Below the pieces are notes generated by a model, which saw only the letters and a list, made by a program, of their open reading frames with translations, did no database searches and had not been told where the DNA came from. From an uncultured Oscillospiraceae bacterium (lineage in GTDB: Bacteria > Bacillota > Clostridia > Oscillospirales > Oscillospiraceae), in contig CAJUSE010000030.1 in assembly GCA_910588975.1 (NCBI GenBank), positions 1 to 23,466 of the forward strand: DNA of 23,466 nt, in the 5' to 3' direction. Within the stretch, counting starts at the first letter, position 1. The number at the start of each line of letters is the position of its first letter. This document shows, piece after piece, positions 1 through 6,038 of the stretch. Both the position numbers and the translations under genes were made by a program.

Positions 1-2186
1 ATCCCAACTGCGGCAAGACCACCCTGTTCAACGCCCTCACCGGCTCCAACCAGTATGTGGGCAACTGGCCGGGGGTCACCGTGGAGAAAAAGGAGGGCAG
101 GCTGAAGGGCCACAAGGACGTGGTCATTCAGGACCTGCCCGGCATCTACTCCCTGTCCCCCTACACCCTGGAGGAGGTGGTGGCCCGATCCTACCTGGTC
201 ACCGAGAAGCCCGACGCCATCCTGAACATCGTGGACGGCACCAACATCGAGCGCAACCTCTACCTCACCACCCAGCTCATCGAGCTGGGCCTACCCGTGG
301 TGGTGGCGGTGAACATGATAGACCTGGTGCGCAAAAACGGCGACACCATCGACCTTGACAGGCTGGGCGCCGCCCTGGGCTGCAAGGTGGTGGCCATCTC
401 CGCTTTGAAGAACGAGGGGGGCCTGGAGGCCGCCCAGGCCGCCGTGGAGCTGGCCCAGGCCCAGCTGGCCGGGAAGCTGCCCCCGGTGTTCACCGGCAGC
501 GTGGAGCACGCCATCGCCCACATCGAGGAGTCCCTTCAGGGCAAGGTGGACGACCGCTATCTCCGCTGGTATGCCATCAAGGTTTTCGAGCGGGACGAGA
601 AGGTGCTGGAGGAGCTCGCCCTCACCGCCGGGGAGAGGGCCCACCTGGAGGAGCACATCGCCGACTGCGAGAGGGAGCTGGACGATGACGCCGAGAGCAT
701 CATCACCAACCAGCGCTATGCCTACATTGCCAAGGCGGTGGGCCAGGCGGTGAAGAAGGCCCGTGCCGCCCACGCCCTCACCCCCTCGGATAAGATCGAC
801 CGCATCGTCACCAACCGGGTGCTGGCCCTGCCCATCTTCGCCGTCATCATGTATTTCATCTACGCCATCGCCATGGGCACCTCCGTTGCCGACGGCGGCC
901 TGGGCATCGGCACCTTCGCCACCGACTGGGCCAACGACGTCCTCTTCGGGGAGATCGTCCCCGGCCTTTTTGACGGCATCCTGACCGCCCTCGGGGTGGC
1001 CGGGGAGAGCTGGCTCTACGGCCTCATCCAGAAGGGCATCGTGGCCGGCGTGGGGGCCGTGTTGGGCTTTGTGCCCCAGATCCTGGTGCTCTGCTTCCTG
1101 CTGTCCATTCTGGAGGACGTGGGCTATATGGCCCGCATCGCCTTCGTCATGGACCGCATTTTCCGCCGCTTCGGCCTTTCGGGCAAGTCCTTCATTCCCC
1201 TGCTGGTGGCCACCGGCTGCGGCGTGCCCGGCATTATGGCCTCCCGGACCATCGAGCAGGACCGGGACCGAAAGATGACCATTATGACCACCGGCTTCAT
1301 CCCCTGCGGGGCCAAGCTGCCCATTGTGGGCCTGGTGGCCGGCGCCATCTTCGGCGGCAGCTCGCTGGTGGCCGTGTCCGCCTTCTTCATCGGCATCGCC
1401 GCCGTGGTGGTGTCGGGCATCATGCTCAAGAAGTTCAAGGCCTTCGCCGGGGAGCCCGCCCCCTTCGTCATGGAGCTGCCCGCCTACCATGTGCCCAGCA
1501 TGGGCAACGTGTTCCGGGCCACCTGGGAGCGGGGCTGGTCCTTCATCAAGCGGGCGGGCACCGTGGTGCTGCTCTCCTCCATCGTGCTGTGGTTCCTCCA
1601 GGGCTACGGCTTCGTGGACGGGGCGCTCCGGGCGGTGGAGGATAACAACACCTCCCTGCTGGCCGCCCTCGGCAACGCTATTGCCTGGGTGTTCTATCCC
1701 CTGGGCTGGGTGGGCGACATGGCCTGGAAGGCCACCGTGGCCACCTTCACCGGCCTCATCGCCAAGGAGGAGGTCATCAACACCTTCGGCGTGCTCTATA
1801 ACTTTGCCGGCGAGGAGCTGGGGGACAACGGCGAGGCCATCTGGGCCATGGTGGGGGCCGACTTCACCGCCCTTACCGGCTATTCCTTCATGATCTTCAA
1901 CCTGCTCTGCGCCCCCTGCTTTGCCGCCATGGGCGCCATACGCCGGGAGATGAACAACTGGAAGTGGACCCTGGCTGCCATCGGCTATATGTGCGCCTTC
2001 GCCTACGTCATTTCCATGATCGTCTACCAGATCGGCGGCCTGTTCACCGGCGAGGCCACCTTCGGCCTGTTCACCGTCCTGGCCCTGGCCGCCCTGACCG
2101 CTCTGCTGTACCTTTTGTTCCGCAAGGGCTATCAGGAGAAAGAGCACGCCCACAGCCTCTCCAGCGTGGCCGCCAACTTTTCTTGA
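1..2186 (+). CDS. feoB: Ferrous iron transport protein B (FeoB), 5'-truncated by window edge
   Basis: FeoB is the inner-membrane GTP-dependent Fe(II) importer. The reading frame is open from base 3 and gives 727 visible residues. It begins inside the G1 loop (PNCGKTT), so only about 12 residues are missing. The GTPase motifs follow in order: G3 DLPG (visible residues 44-47), G4 NMID (104-107) and a G5-like ISAL. A helical linker comes next, then a polytopic membrane domain. That domain carries the two conserved gate segments (ATGCGVPGIMASRT and GFIPCGAKLPI, around bases 1200-1330) and a late CAPCFAAMGAIRREM segment. It is followed 90 nt downstream by a FeoB-associated small peptide, which supports a feo operon; any feoA would lie upstream of the window. 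The GTG at 57 is an internal Val codon, not the start. Identification is firm. Confidence 0.97.
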   Translation, partial: PNCGKTTLFNALTGSNQYVGNWPGVTVEKKEGRLKGHKDVVIQDLPGIYSLSPYTLEEVVARSYLVTEKPDAILNIVDGTNIERNLYLTTQLIELGLPVVVAVNMIDLVRKNGDTIDLDRLGAALGCKVVAISALKNEGGLEAAQAAVELAQAQLAGKLPPVFTGSVEHAIAHIEESLQGKVDDRYLRWYAIKVFERDEKVLEELALTAGERAHLEEHIADCERELDDDAESIITNQRYAYIAKAVGQAVKKARAAHALTPSDKIDRIVTNRVLALPIFAVIMYFIYAIAMGTSVADGGLGIGTFATDWANDVLFGEIVPGLFDGILTALGVAGESWLYGLIQKGIVAGVGAVLGFVPQILVLCFLLSILEDVGYMARIAFVMDRIFRRFGLSGKSFIPLLVATGCGVPGIMASRTIEQDRDRKMTIMTTGFIPCGAKLPIVGLVAGAIFGGSSLVAVSAFFIGIAAVVVSGIMLKKFKAFAGEPAPFVMELPAYHVPSMGNVFRATWERGWSFIKRAGTVVLLSSIVLWFLQGYGFVDGALRAVEDNNTSLLAALGNAIAWVFYPLGWVGDMAWKATVATFTGLIAKEEVINTFGVLYNFAGEELGDNGEAIWAMVGADFTALTGYSFMIFNLLCAPCFAAMGAIRREMNNWKWTLAAIGYMCAFAYVISMIVYQIGGLFTGEATFGLFTVLALAALTALLYLLFRKGYQEKEHAHSLSSVAANFS

Positions 2187-2276
2187 AAGAAAAGTCGGCA
2201 AAAGAACTTCCAACTCGCCGCAAACCCGGTAAGGTCCGGCGGGTAAGGCACAACTGCAATATTCGGAGGAATTTTT

Positions 2277-2411
2277 ATGGGTGAATTGATCGTCATTGCC
2301 GCCCTGGTGGGGCTGGTGGCCCTGGCCGTCCGCTCCATGTGGCGGGACCACAAAAGCGGCAAGTCCTGCTCCTGCGGCGGGGATTGCTCCCACTGCAAGG
2401 GCTGCCATTGA
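2277..2411 (+). CDS. FeoB-associated Cys-rich small membrane protein
   Basis: This is a 44-residue protein. It has a strong ribosome-binding site (GGAGGA, 2265-2270) six bases before the ATG. Residues 4-20 form one hydrophobic helix (LIVIAALVGLVALAVRS), followed by a short basic stretch. The tail is Cys-rich, with Cys at 31, 33, 37, 40 and 43 (CSCGGDCSHCKGC). A single N-terminal helix plus a CxC...CxxCxxC tail directly after feoB is the signature of the FeoB-associated Cys-rich membrane protein family of Firmicutes. The presumed role is as an accessory to Fe(II) import, perhaps metal or redox sensing at the membrane; that role is family-level inference. It is very likely cotranscribed with feoB and is followed at once by a terminator. 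Confidence 0.88.
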   Translation: MGELIVIAALVGLVALAVRSMWRDHKSGKSCSCGGDCSHCKGCH

Positions 2412-2420
2412 GAAAAAACA

Positions 2421-2460
2421 AGCCGTGCCGGACACCAACAGGTGTCCGGCACGGCTTTTG
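2421..2460 (+). terminator. Rho-independent terminator of the feo operon (probably bidirectional)
   Basis: A perfect 16-bp stem (2421-2436 with 2441-2456) closes a 4-nt AACA loop and is followed by TTTTGGTTTT. On the opposite strand the hairpin is followed by a GTTTTTT run. It can therefore also stop the convergent small membrane-protein gene, whose stop is at 2483. Confidence 0.92.
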
Positions 2461-2482
2461 GTTTTGAGTTTTGTCTGCTGCC

Positions 2483-2803
2483 TTATCTGGCCCCATCGCC
2501 CCCGGGAGCCTTTGGGGCATCATTTGCCTGTTCAGCGTCTTTTTTTCGCCCGATGCCCATTTTTCGTTCAAGGAATGCACGGATTTTGTCCATAACCTTC
2601 GGAGCAATGAACAACAAAACAAATAAATGCCATATATTCAGGCCAAGTTTAATATACAGAAGCGTTGAATGATCCAACTTATTATCTGCAAAAAGTATGG
2701 GGTAAATGGGGACGTATATTGCAAGCTCTAAGACCATTATCGCCGAGATAAAAATTCCAAATGTTAGCAATTCAACAATCAATTTTTTTGCTGTGTTTTT
2801 CAT
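2483..2803 (-). CDS. Hypothetical two-helix membrane protein, AT-rich
   Basis: This is a 106-residue protein of unrecognised family. It starts at the ATG at 2803, preceded by a GGAGA ribosome-binding site. Two hydrophobic segments are visible, about residues 8-36 and 47-70, joined by a short polar loop. The tail is basic and then hydrophilic (IRAFLERKMGIGRKKDAEQ...). The membrane part is encoded by clearly AT-rich DNA unlike its neighbours, whereas the last ~25 codons return to GC-rich usage. This suggests an acquired gene, or a fusion of foreign and local sequence. It stands alone, convergent with the feo operon and 41 nt downstream of the reductase gene stop on the same strand. I cannot assign a function. 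Confidence 0.7.
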   Translation of the reverse strand: MKNTAKKLIVELLTFGIFISAIMVLELAIYVPIYPILFADNKLDHSTLLYIKLGLNIWHLFVLLFIAPKVMDKIRAFLERKMGIGRKKDAEQANDAPKAPGGDGAR

Positions 2804-2844
2804 GGCGATCTCTCCGTTTGAACATGAAGGGAATCATTTTCCCC

Positions 2845-3996
2845 TTATCCCAGCAGCTCCTTTGTCTGGGCCATCTTTTCGATGACCCGGACGCCGAAGG
2901 GGCAGCGGCTCTCGCAGCCGCCGCAGCCGATGCAGTCTCCGGCGTGGGCGGAGAGGGCGTCGTAGTGGGCCCGGATGGTGGCGGGGACGGCCCCGTTGTG
3001 GGCGGCGGCCAGGTCGGAGAGCTTGTTGACCATGGCGATGTCGATGCCCGCCGGGCAGGGGGCGCAGTGGCCGCAGTAGGTACACTGGCCGGTGGGATAG
3101 GTGTGCATGGGGGCGGCGGCCAGCACCCGGCCGTAGTCACGCTCCTCCTCGGTGGCGGTGCAGTAGGCGCAGGCGGCCTCCACGTGCTCGGGGGTGTCGC
3201 AGCCCACCATGACGCTGGCCACCCCCGGCCGGGTCAGGCAGTAGTGCAGGCACTGCACCGGGGTCAACGCCACCCCGAAGGGGGACTGGGCCGGGTCAAA
3301 GAGCCGGCCGCCGGCGTAGCCCTTCATCACGGTGATGCCCACCCCGTTTTCCTCGCACAGCCGGTAGAGCTCGGCCCGTTCCGGGACGATGCCCCCCAGC
3401 CCCTCCACATAGGACTCGGCCTTAAAGAGGGTGTCGATCTCCTTGCTGCCCGGCAGCATGTCAAAGGCGGGGTTGACGCTGAAGAGGATGACCTCGATGT
3501 AGCCGCACTTGGCGGCCAGCTGGCCCACAAAGGGGTTGTGGGTGGAGATGCCGATGTGCCGGATGGTGCCCTTGGCCTTCAGCTCCTTCACATAGCGGAT
3601 GTACTCGCCCTCCTGGAGCCGCTCAAACTCCTCGGGGTCGTCGATGAAGTGGATCATGCCCAGGTCGATGTAGTCGGTGCCCAGGCGGCTCAGCAGGTCC
3701 TCAAAGGCGGGGACCACTTGGTCCATGTCCCGGGTGCGGACGTACTGGCCGTTCTGCCAGGTGGAGCCGATATGGCCCTGGATGATCCAGTCCTCCCGGC
3801 ATCCGGCGATGGCGGCGCCGATGTTGGAGCGGACGTTGGGCTCGCTCATCCAGCAGTCCAGAATGTTGATGCCCATTTCATGGCAGCGGTCCACCACCGC
3901 CTTGACCTCCTCGGTGTTGTGCCGCTCCAGCCACTCGGCCCCCAGGCCGACGGCGCTGACCTCCAGTCCAGTGCTGCCCAGCTTTCTGTATTCCAT
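2845..3996 (-). CDS. Aldo/keto reductase with C-terminal 2x[4Fe-4S] ferredoxin domain
   Basis: This 383-residue protein has two parts. Residues 1 to about 290 form an aldo/keto-reductase TIM barrel, starting MEYRKLGSTGLEVSAVGLGAE. Residues ~300-370 form a bacterial ferredoxin-like domain with CxxCxxCxxCP (C305, C308, C311, C314) and CxxCxxCxxxCP (C355, C358, C361, C365). Proteins of this build are probably cytoplasmic oxidoreductases passing electrons between NAD(P)H-type chemistry and iron-sulfur clusters; the substrate is unknown. Of the classical catalytic tetrad, Asp47 and His116 are present. By simple counting, Glu52 sits where Tyr is expected, and no Lys is found in the IIQGHIG strand. 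An excellent AAGGAGG site precedes the ATG. It lies 24 nt downstream of the ACT-domain gene, so the two form an operon. Confidence 0.93.
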   Translation of the reverse strand: MEYRKLGSTGLEVSAVGLGAEWLERHNTEEVKAVVDRCHEMGINILDCWMSEPNVRSNIGAAIAGCREDWIIQGHIGSTWQNGQYVRTRDMDQVVPAFEDLLSRLGTDYIDLGMIHFIDDPEEFERLQEGEYIRYVKELKAKGTIRHIGISTHNPFVGQLAAKCGYIEVILFSVNPAFDMLPGSKEIDTLFKAESYVEGLGGIVPERAELYRLCEENGVGITVMKGYAGGRLFDPAQSPFGVALTPVQCLHYCLTRPGVASVMVGCDTPEHVEAACAYCTATEEERDYGRVLAAAPMHTYPTGQCTYCGHCAPCPAGIDIAMVNKLSDLAAAHNGAVPATIRAHYDALSAHAGDCIGCGGCESRCPFGVRVIEKMAQTKELLG

Positions 3997-4020
3997 GTGA
4001 GATTCCTCCTTCTCAAATGT

Positions 4021-4392
4021 TTATGCGGGTATGATCTGATAGCCGGCGCCGGACAGGACCTGCAGGGCCCGGTCAAAATGCTCCGACTTTATCAAAACGT
4101 AGTCGGTGTTGTAGGTGGAGACCGCAAAAATGCTGATCTTGGCCTCGGCCAGCAGGGTGGCGATCCCGGCCAGGATGCCGATGAGGGAAAAATCCAGGAT
4201 CCCCTGGATGCGGAAGGCCCGCCACCCGTCGTCCCGCACAAGGACATTTCCGGGGACACAGCTTGAGGGGCACACCAGTGATCGCTCCTCGTCGGTTTTG
4301 GCCAGAAAGCAATATTCCTGCTCCAGATCGACCTGGGAGTAGTCCTCCACCTTGCACACGGAAAAATCCTGTCCAATGAGCTTCAGTTCCAT
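4021..4392 (-). CDS. ACT domain-containing protein
   Basis: This 123-residue protein starts at the ATG at 4392, with a GGGGA site upstream. The second half reads GILDFSLIGILAGIATLLAEAKISIFAVSTYNTDYVLIK, presented here only by its ends (GILDFSLIG at ~64-72, STYNTDYVLIK at ~92-102). This is typical of the small stand-alone ACT proteins related to the CASTOR/ACT_7 group. ACT domains bind amino acids or other small ligands and act as regulatory modules. The partner and ligand are not evident here. It is the first gene of a two-gene operon with the Fe-S aldo/keto reductase, so it may sense a metabolite for that enzyme; this is inference. A well-formed promoter lies directly upstream. Confidence 0.87.
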   Translation of the reverse strand: MELKLIGQDFSVCKVEDYSQVDLEQEYCFLAKTDEERSLVCPSSCVPGNVLVRDDGWRAFRIQGILDFSLIGILAGIATLLAEAKISIFAVSTYNTDYVLIKSEHFDRALQVLSGAGYQIIPA

Positions 4393-4435
4393 AGCGATCC
4401 CCTTGCATATACGCCCCCAAGGGGGCTTTTTCTCT

Positions 4436-4465
4436 ATTGTAATGGTTCAAGTGGGGTGCAGTCAA
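4436..4465 (-). promoter_or_regulatory. Sigma-A type promoter for the ACT/reductase operon
   Basis: Read on the minus strand, TTGACT (4465-4460) is separated by 18 bp from TACAAT (4441-4436), about 44 bp before the ACT start codon. The short leader contains a G/C inverted repeat (4413-4426), GCCCCC facing GGGGGC, just downstream of the expected transcription start. It could be an operator or a small hairpin. Confidence 0.72.
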
Positions 4466-4466
4466 G

Positions 4467-4586
4467 GGCCAAAAGGGGCAAAAAAGCGGAAAAAGAGGGG
4501 GCAAAACCGGGGCAAAGGGAGGGAAAAAACGGGAAAAGGACGGGAAAAAGGGGGGGCAGAGGGGGAAAATAAGGGGGATCTGGAGG
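4467..4586 (+). other. Low-complexity purine tract upstream of the ACT operon
   Basis: About 120 bp of the plus strand is almost entirely A and G, with only isolated pyrimidines, arranged as alternating A-runs and G-runs. Several sets of four G-runs (three or more G each) with loops of 1-7 nt occur, for example around 4495-4530 and 4535-4577. It lies between the ECF-gene terminator and the ACT promoter, and no coding function is supported. The ORF that crosses it is Lys/Gly-rich and has no ribosome-binding site. Confidence 0.6.
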
Positions 4587-4626
4587 GCAAAAGGCCGGAT
4601 TTTCTTATGAAAATCCGGCCTTTTGC
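4587..4626 (-). terminator. Terminator hairpin after the ECF S-component gene
   Basis: This is a perfect 18-bp inverted repeat (4587-4604 with 4609-4626) around a 4-nt loop, 19 nt beyond the stop codon of the ECF gene on the minus strand. The T-run is inside the outer stem (CCTTTTGC), which makes the structure symmetric. Confidence 0.82.
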
Positions 4627-4644
4627 TGTGTATAGAATGTGTTT

Positions 4645-5223
4645 TTATGCCTTGGTGAGCCGGCCCAGGCCGGCCCGCTTCAGGGCGGAGCGGACGGCGA
4701 TGGTGAGCACCGGGGCGCCGATGATGGCCACGGCGGCGTTGAAGATGGAGGCGGGCAGCTTCAGGGGGATGACGGCCACGGCCACCGTCAACGTCAGCCC
4801 CTCCAGCAGGATGCCGTCGTAGAACACGCTCTTGGCAAAGTAGAGGATGTAGTAGGTCACGCAGCCCAAAATGGCGCCGGTGAGGGCCTTGGGGTAGGTG
4901 AGCTTATCCTCGCTCAGGGCCTTTTTCACCGTCAGGCCGGCCACCAGGCCCATGGCCCCCTTGGTGAGGAAGGTGAGCCAGCACTCGGCGGCGTAGAGGG
5001 GGTTGGTCAGGTCATAGAGGGCAGAGCCCAGCCCCGAGGCAAGGCCCCCGGCGGGGCCCAGCACCAGGCCGGACATACAGCACAGAATGTTGGCCAGGGT
5101 GAAGGAGGTCTTGCCCCCGATGGCGATGGGCATGATCACCCGCAGATAGTTGCCGGCAAAGACTAGGGCGGTCATCATGCCCAGCAGGGCCAGCTTCTGG
5201 ACGGAAAAACGATCCTTGTTCAT
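4645..5223 (-). CDS. ECF transporter S component (vitamin-binding membrane subunit)
   Basis: This 192-residue, very hydrophobic protein has about six membrane segments. It opens with KLALLGMMTALVFAGNYLRV and contains the glycine-rich LVLGPAGGLASGLGSALYD region and a FLTKGAMGLVAGL segment. These are features of the substrate-binding S subunits of energy-coupling-factor importers, which dock on a shared EcfA/A'/T module encoded elsewhere. The ligand (folate, pantothenate, thiamine, queuosine precursor and so on) cannot be told from the sequence. The leader is only ~45 nt and contains a single hairpin (5244-5264, GGGTGCC/GGCACCC) rather than a recognisable vitamin riboswitch. The ATG at 5223 has an AGGAGG site. 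It has its own promoter and a terminator, so it is probably monocistronic. Confidence 0.88.
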   Translation of the reverse strand: MNKDRFSVQKLALLGMMTALVFAGNYLRVIMPIAIGGKTSFTLANILCCMSGLVLGPAGGLASGLGSALYDLTNPLYAAECWLTFLTKGAMGLVAGLTVKKALSEDKLTYPKALTGAILGCVTYYILYFAKSVFYDGILLEGLTLTVAVAVIPLKLPASIFNAAVAIIGAPVLTIAVRSALKRAGLGRLTKA

Positions 5224-5276
5224 GGCAAACGCCTCCTAAAATGGGGTGCCGGGGAAAGGCACCCTGTCGTACCACC

Positions 5277-5305
5277 ATTATAGGAGGAAACTGACATGGT
5301 GACAA
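5277..5305 (-). promoter_or_regulatory. Sigma-A type promoter for the ECF S-component gene
   Basis: On the minus strand, TTGTCA (5305-5300) lies 17 bp from a perfect TATAAT (5282-5277). The predicted leader is about 45 nt and contains the GGGTGCC/GGCACCC hairpin just before the AGGAGG site. Confidence 0.82.
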
Positions 5306-5337
5306 GTGCCAGTTCGGAAATAAAGTAAGGGGTCAGT

Positions 5338-5607
5338 TCACCGCAGCAGCCAGTTCCACAGGAGCAGCAGCCCAAAGCCGGGGGCTCCCAAGGCCCCCAG
5401 CACCAGGGCGTTGAAGAGGTTGACCCCCAACGCCGCCCCCACCAGACGGCCAAAGGGGGCGAACAGGGCCAAAAAGCCAAGGCCCACCCCTGTCCGGCCC
5501 GCCAGCCGGAGCAGGCCCTCCAGGGGCCGGCGGAGGAGACACAGGGCGGTGACAAAGCACAAAGCCCCCACCACATAGGGCAGGGCCTGGGTCAGCGTGC
5601 CCTCCAT
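5338..5607 (-). CDS. bofA: Pro-sigma-K processing inhibitor BofA family protein
   Basis: This 89-residue membrane protein has two or three hydrophobic segments. It ends in the BofA signature LGVNLFNALVLGALGAPGFGLLLLWNWLL, cited here by its parts LGVNLFNALVLG (~60-71) and GAPGFGLLLL (~73-82). In Bacillus, BofA sits in the outer forespore membrane and holds the SpoIVFB protease in check so that pro-sigma-K is cleaved at the right time. The start codon lies one base after the yaaL stop (TGAGATG on the minus strand), so translation is coupled. The yaaL-bofA pair is conserved in Firmicutes, where recR often precedes it; recR is not next to it here. It marks a sporulating organism. Confidence 0.9.
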   Translation of the reverse strand: MEGTLTQALPYVVGALCFVTALCLLRRPLEGLLRLAGRTGVGLGFLALFAPFGRLVGAALGVNLFNALVLGALGAPGFGLLLLWNWLLR

Positions 5608-5608
5608 C

Positions 5609-5872
5609 TCAGCCCACGCTCAGGGCGTCGGCCGGGGTGAGGGCCGCCCCCTCCTCCAGGGCCTTCCGCCGGCGCAGCAGGTAGGAGTAGCGCACCTTCT
5701 GGGCCTGGATCTCATAGACGAAGGACTCCACCAGCTCCGGGTCGGTGGCGGCGTTGAAGCCGGCATAGGCCTGGGCGATGCGCAGCTGGGCGTCGTGAAG
5801 GCTCTCCTCCAGCTCCAGCCGGTGGGCCTGGACGGGGTCGTGAGAGGGGCGGCGGGTGGGAAACAGCTTCAT
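5609..5872 (-). CDS. yaaL: YaaL family protein (DUF2508)
   Basis: This 87-residue soluble, helical protein carries the DUF2508 core AQAYAGFNAATDPELVESFVYE followed by AQKVRYSYLLRRRK, cited as AYAGFNAATDPELVESF (~35-51) and VRYSYLLRRRK (~60-70). The family is small and of unknown biochemical function, and is encoded just before bofA in many spore formers. Here it is directly upstream of, and translationally coupled to, bofA. The ATG at 5872 follows an AAGGAAGGTGG ribosome-binding site. The assignment rests on family pattern and gene order. Confidence 0.9.
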   Translation of the reverse strand: MKLFPTRRPSHDPVQAHRLELEESLHDAQLRIAQAYAGFNAATDPELVESFVYEIQAQKVRYSYLLRRRKALEEGAALTPADALSVG

Positions 5873-5902
5873 ATTGAGCCACCTTCCTTTCTAAATCAGT
5901 GT

Positions 5903-5943
5903 ACCTTTGCCCTTGTCAAGCAAAGGTGGGTATCACTATTCTA
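5903..5943 (-). promoter_or_regulatory. Probable yaaL-bofA control region with inverted repeat
   Basis: An 8-bp inverted repeat, ACCTTTGC (5903-5910) and GCAAAGGT (5920-5927), brackets a perfect minus-strand TTGACA (5919-5914). No good -10 box lies 16-18 bp downstream of it. A TAGAAT box at 5943-5938 could instead be a -10, which would place the inverted repeat in the leader as a hairpin. The promoter itself is uncertain; the inverted repeat is real. Confidence 0.35.
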
Positions 5944-5994
5944 TGGAAAGTGTGGACAAATATACCGGGGGATATACGGCGCAGCGGACAAAAA

Positions 5995-6025
5995 GACGGC
6001 CGCCGGACCACGTCCGGCGGCTGTC
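5995..6025 (-). terminator. Terminator of the GH13 gene
   Basis: On the minus strand there is a 10-bp perfect GC stem (5999-6008 with 6012-6021) with a 3-nt loop, extendable by GAC/GTC with one mismatch. It is followed by CGTCTTTTTG, 14 nt past the stop codon of the amylase-family gene. Confidence 0.88.
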
Positions 6026-6038
6026 GGTATCTCCTGCG

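Noticed and set aside
291..2438. 715-codon open frame antisense to feoB
   Set aside because: It mirrors the codon bias of the GC-rich feoB gene, its translation is Gly/His/Gln-rich low complexity, and it has no ribosome-binding site.
4352..4822. Lys/Gly-rich ORF across the purine tract
   Set aside because: It overlaps two minus-strand genes and a terminator and has no ribosome-binding site. Its low-complexity peptide follows directly from the A/G repeat.
5224..5276. Vitamin riboswitch in the ECF S-component leader
   Set aside because: The leader after the predicted start is only ~45 nt with one simple hairpin, too short for THF, TPP, FMN or cobalamin riboswitches.
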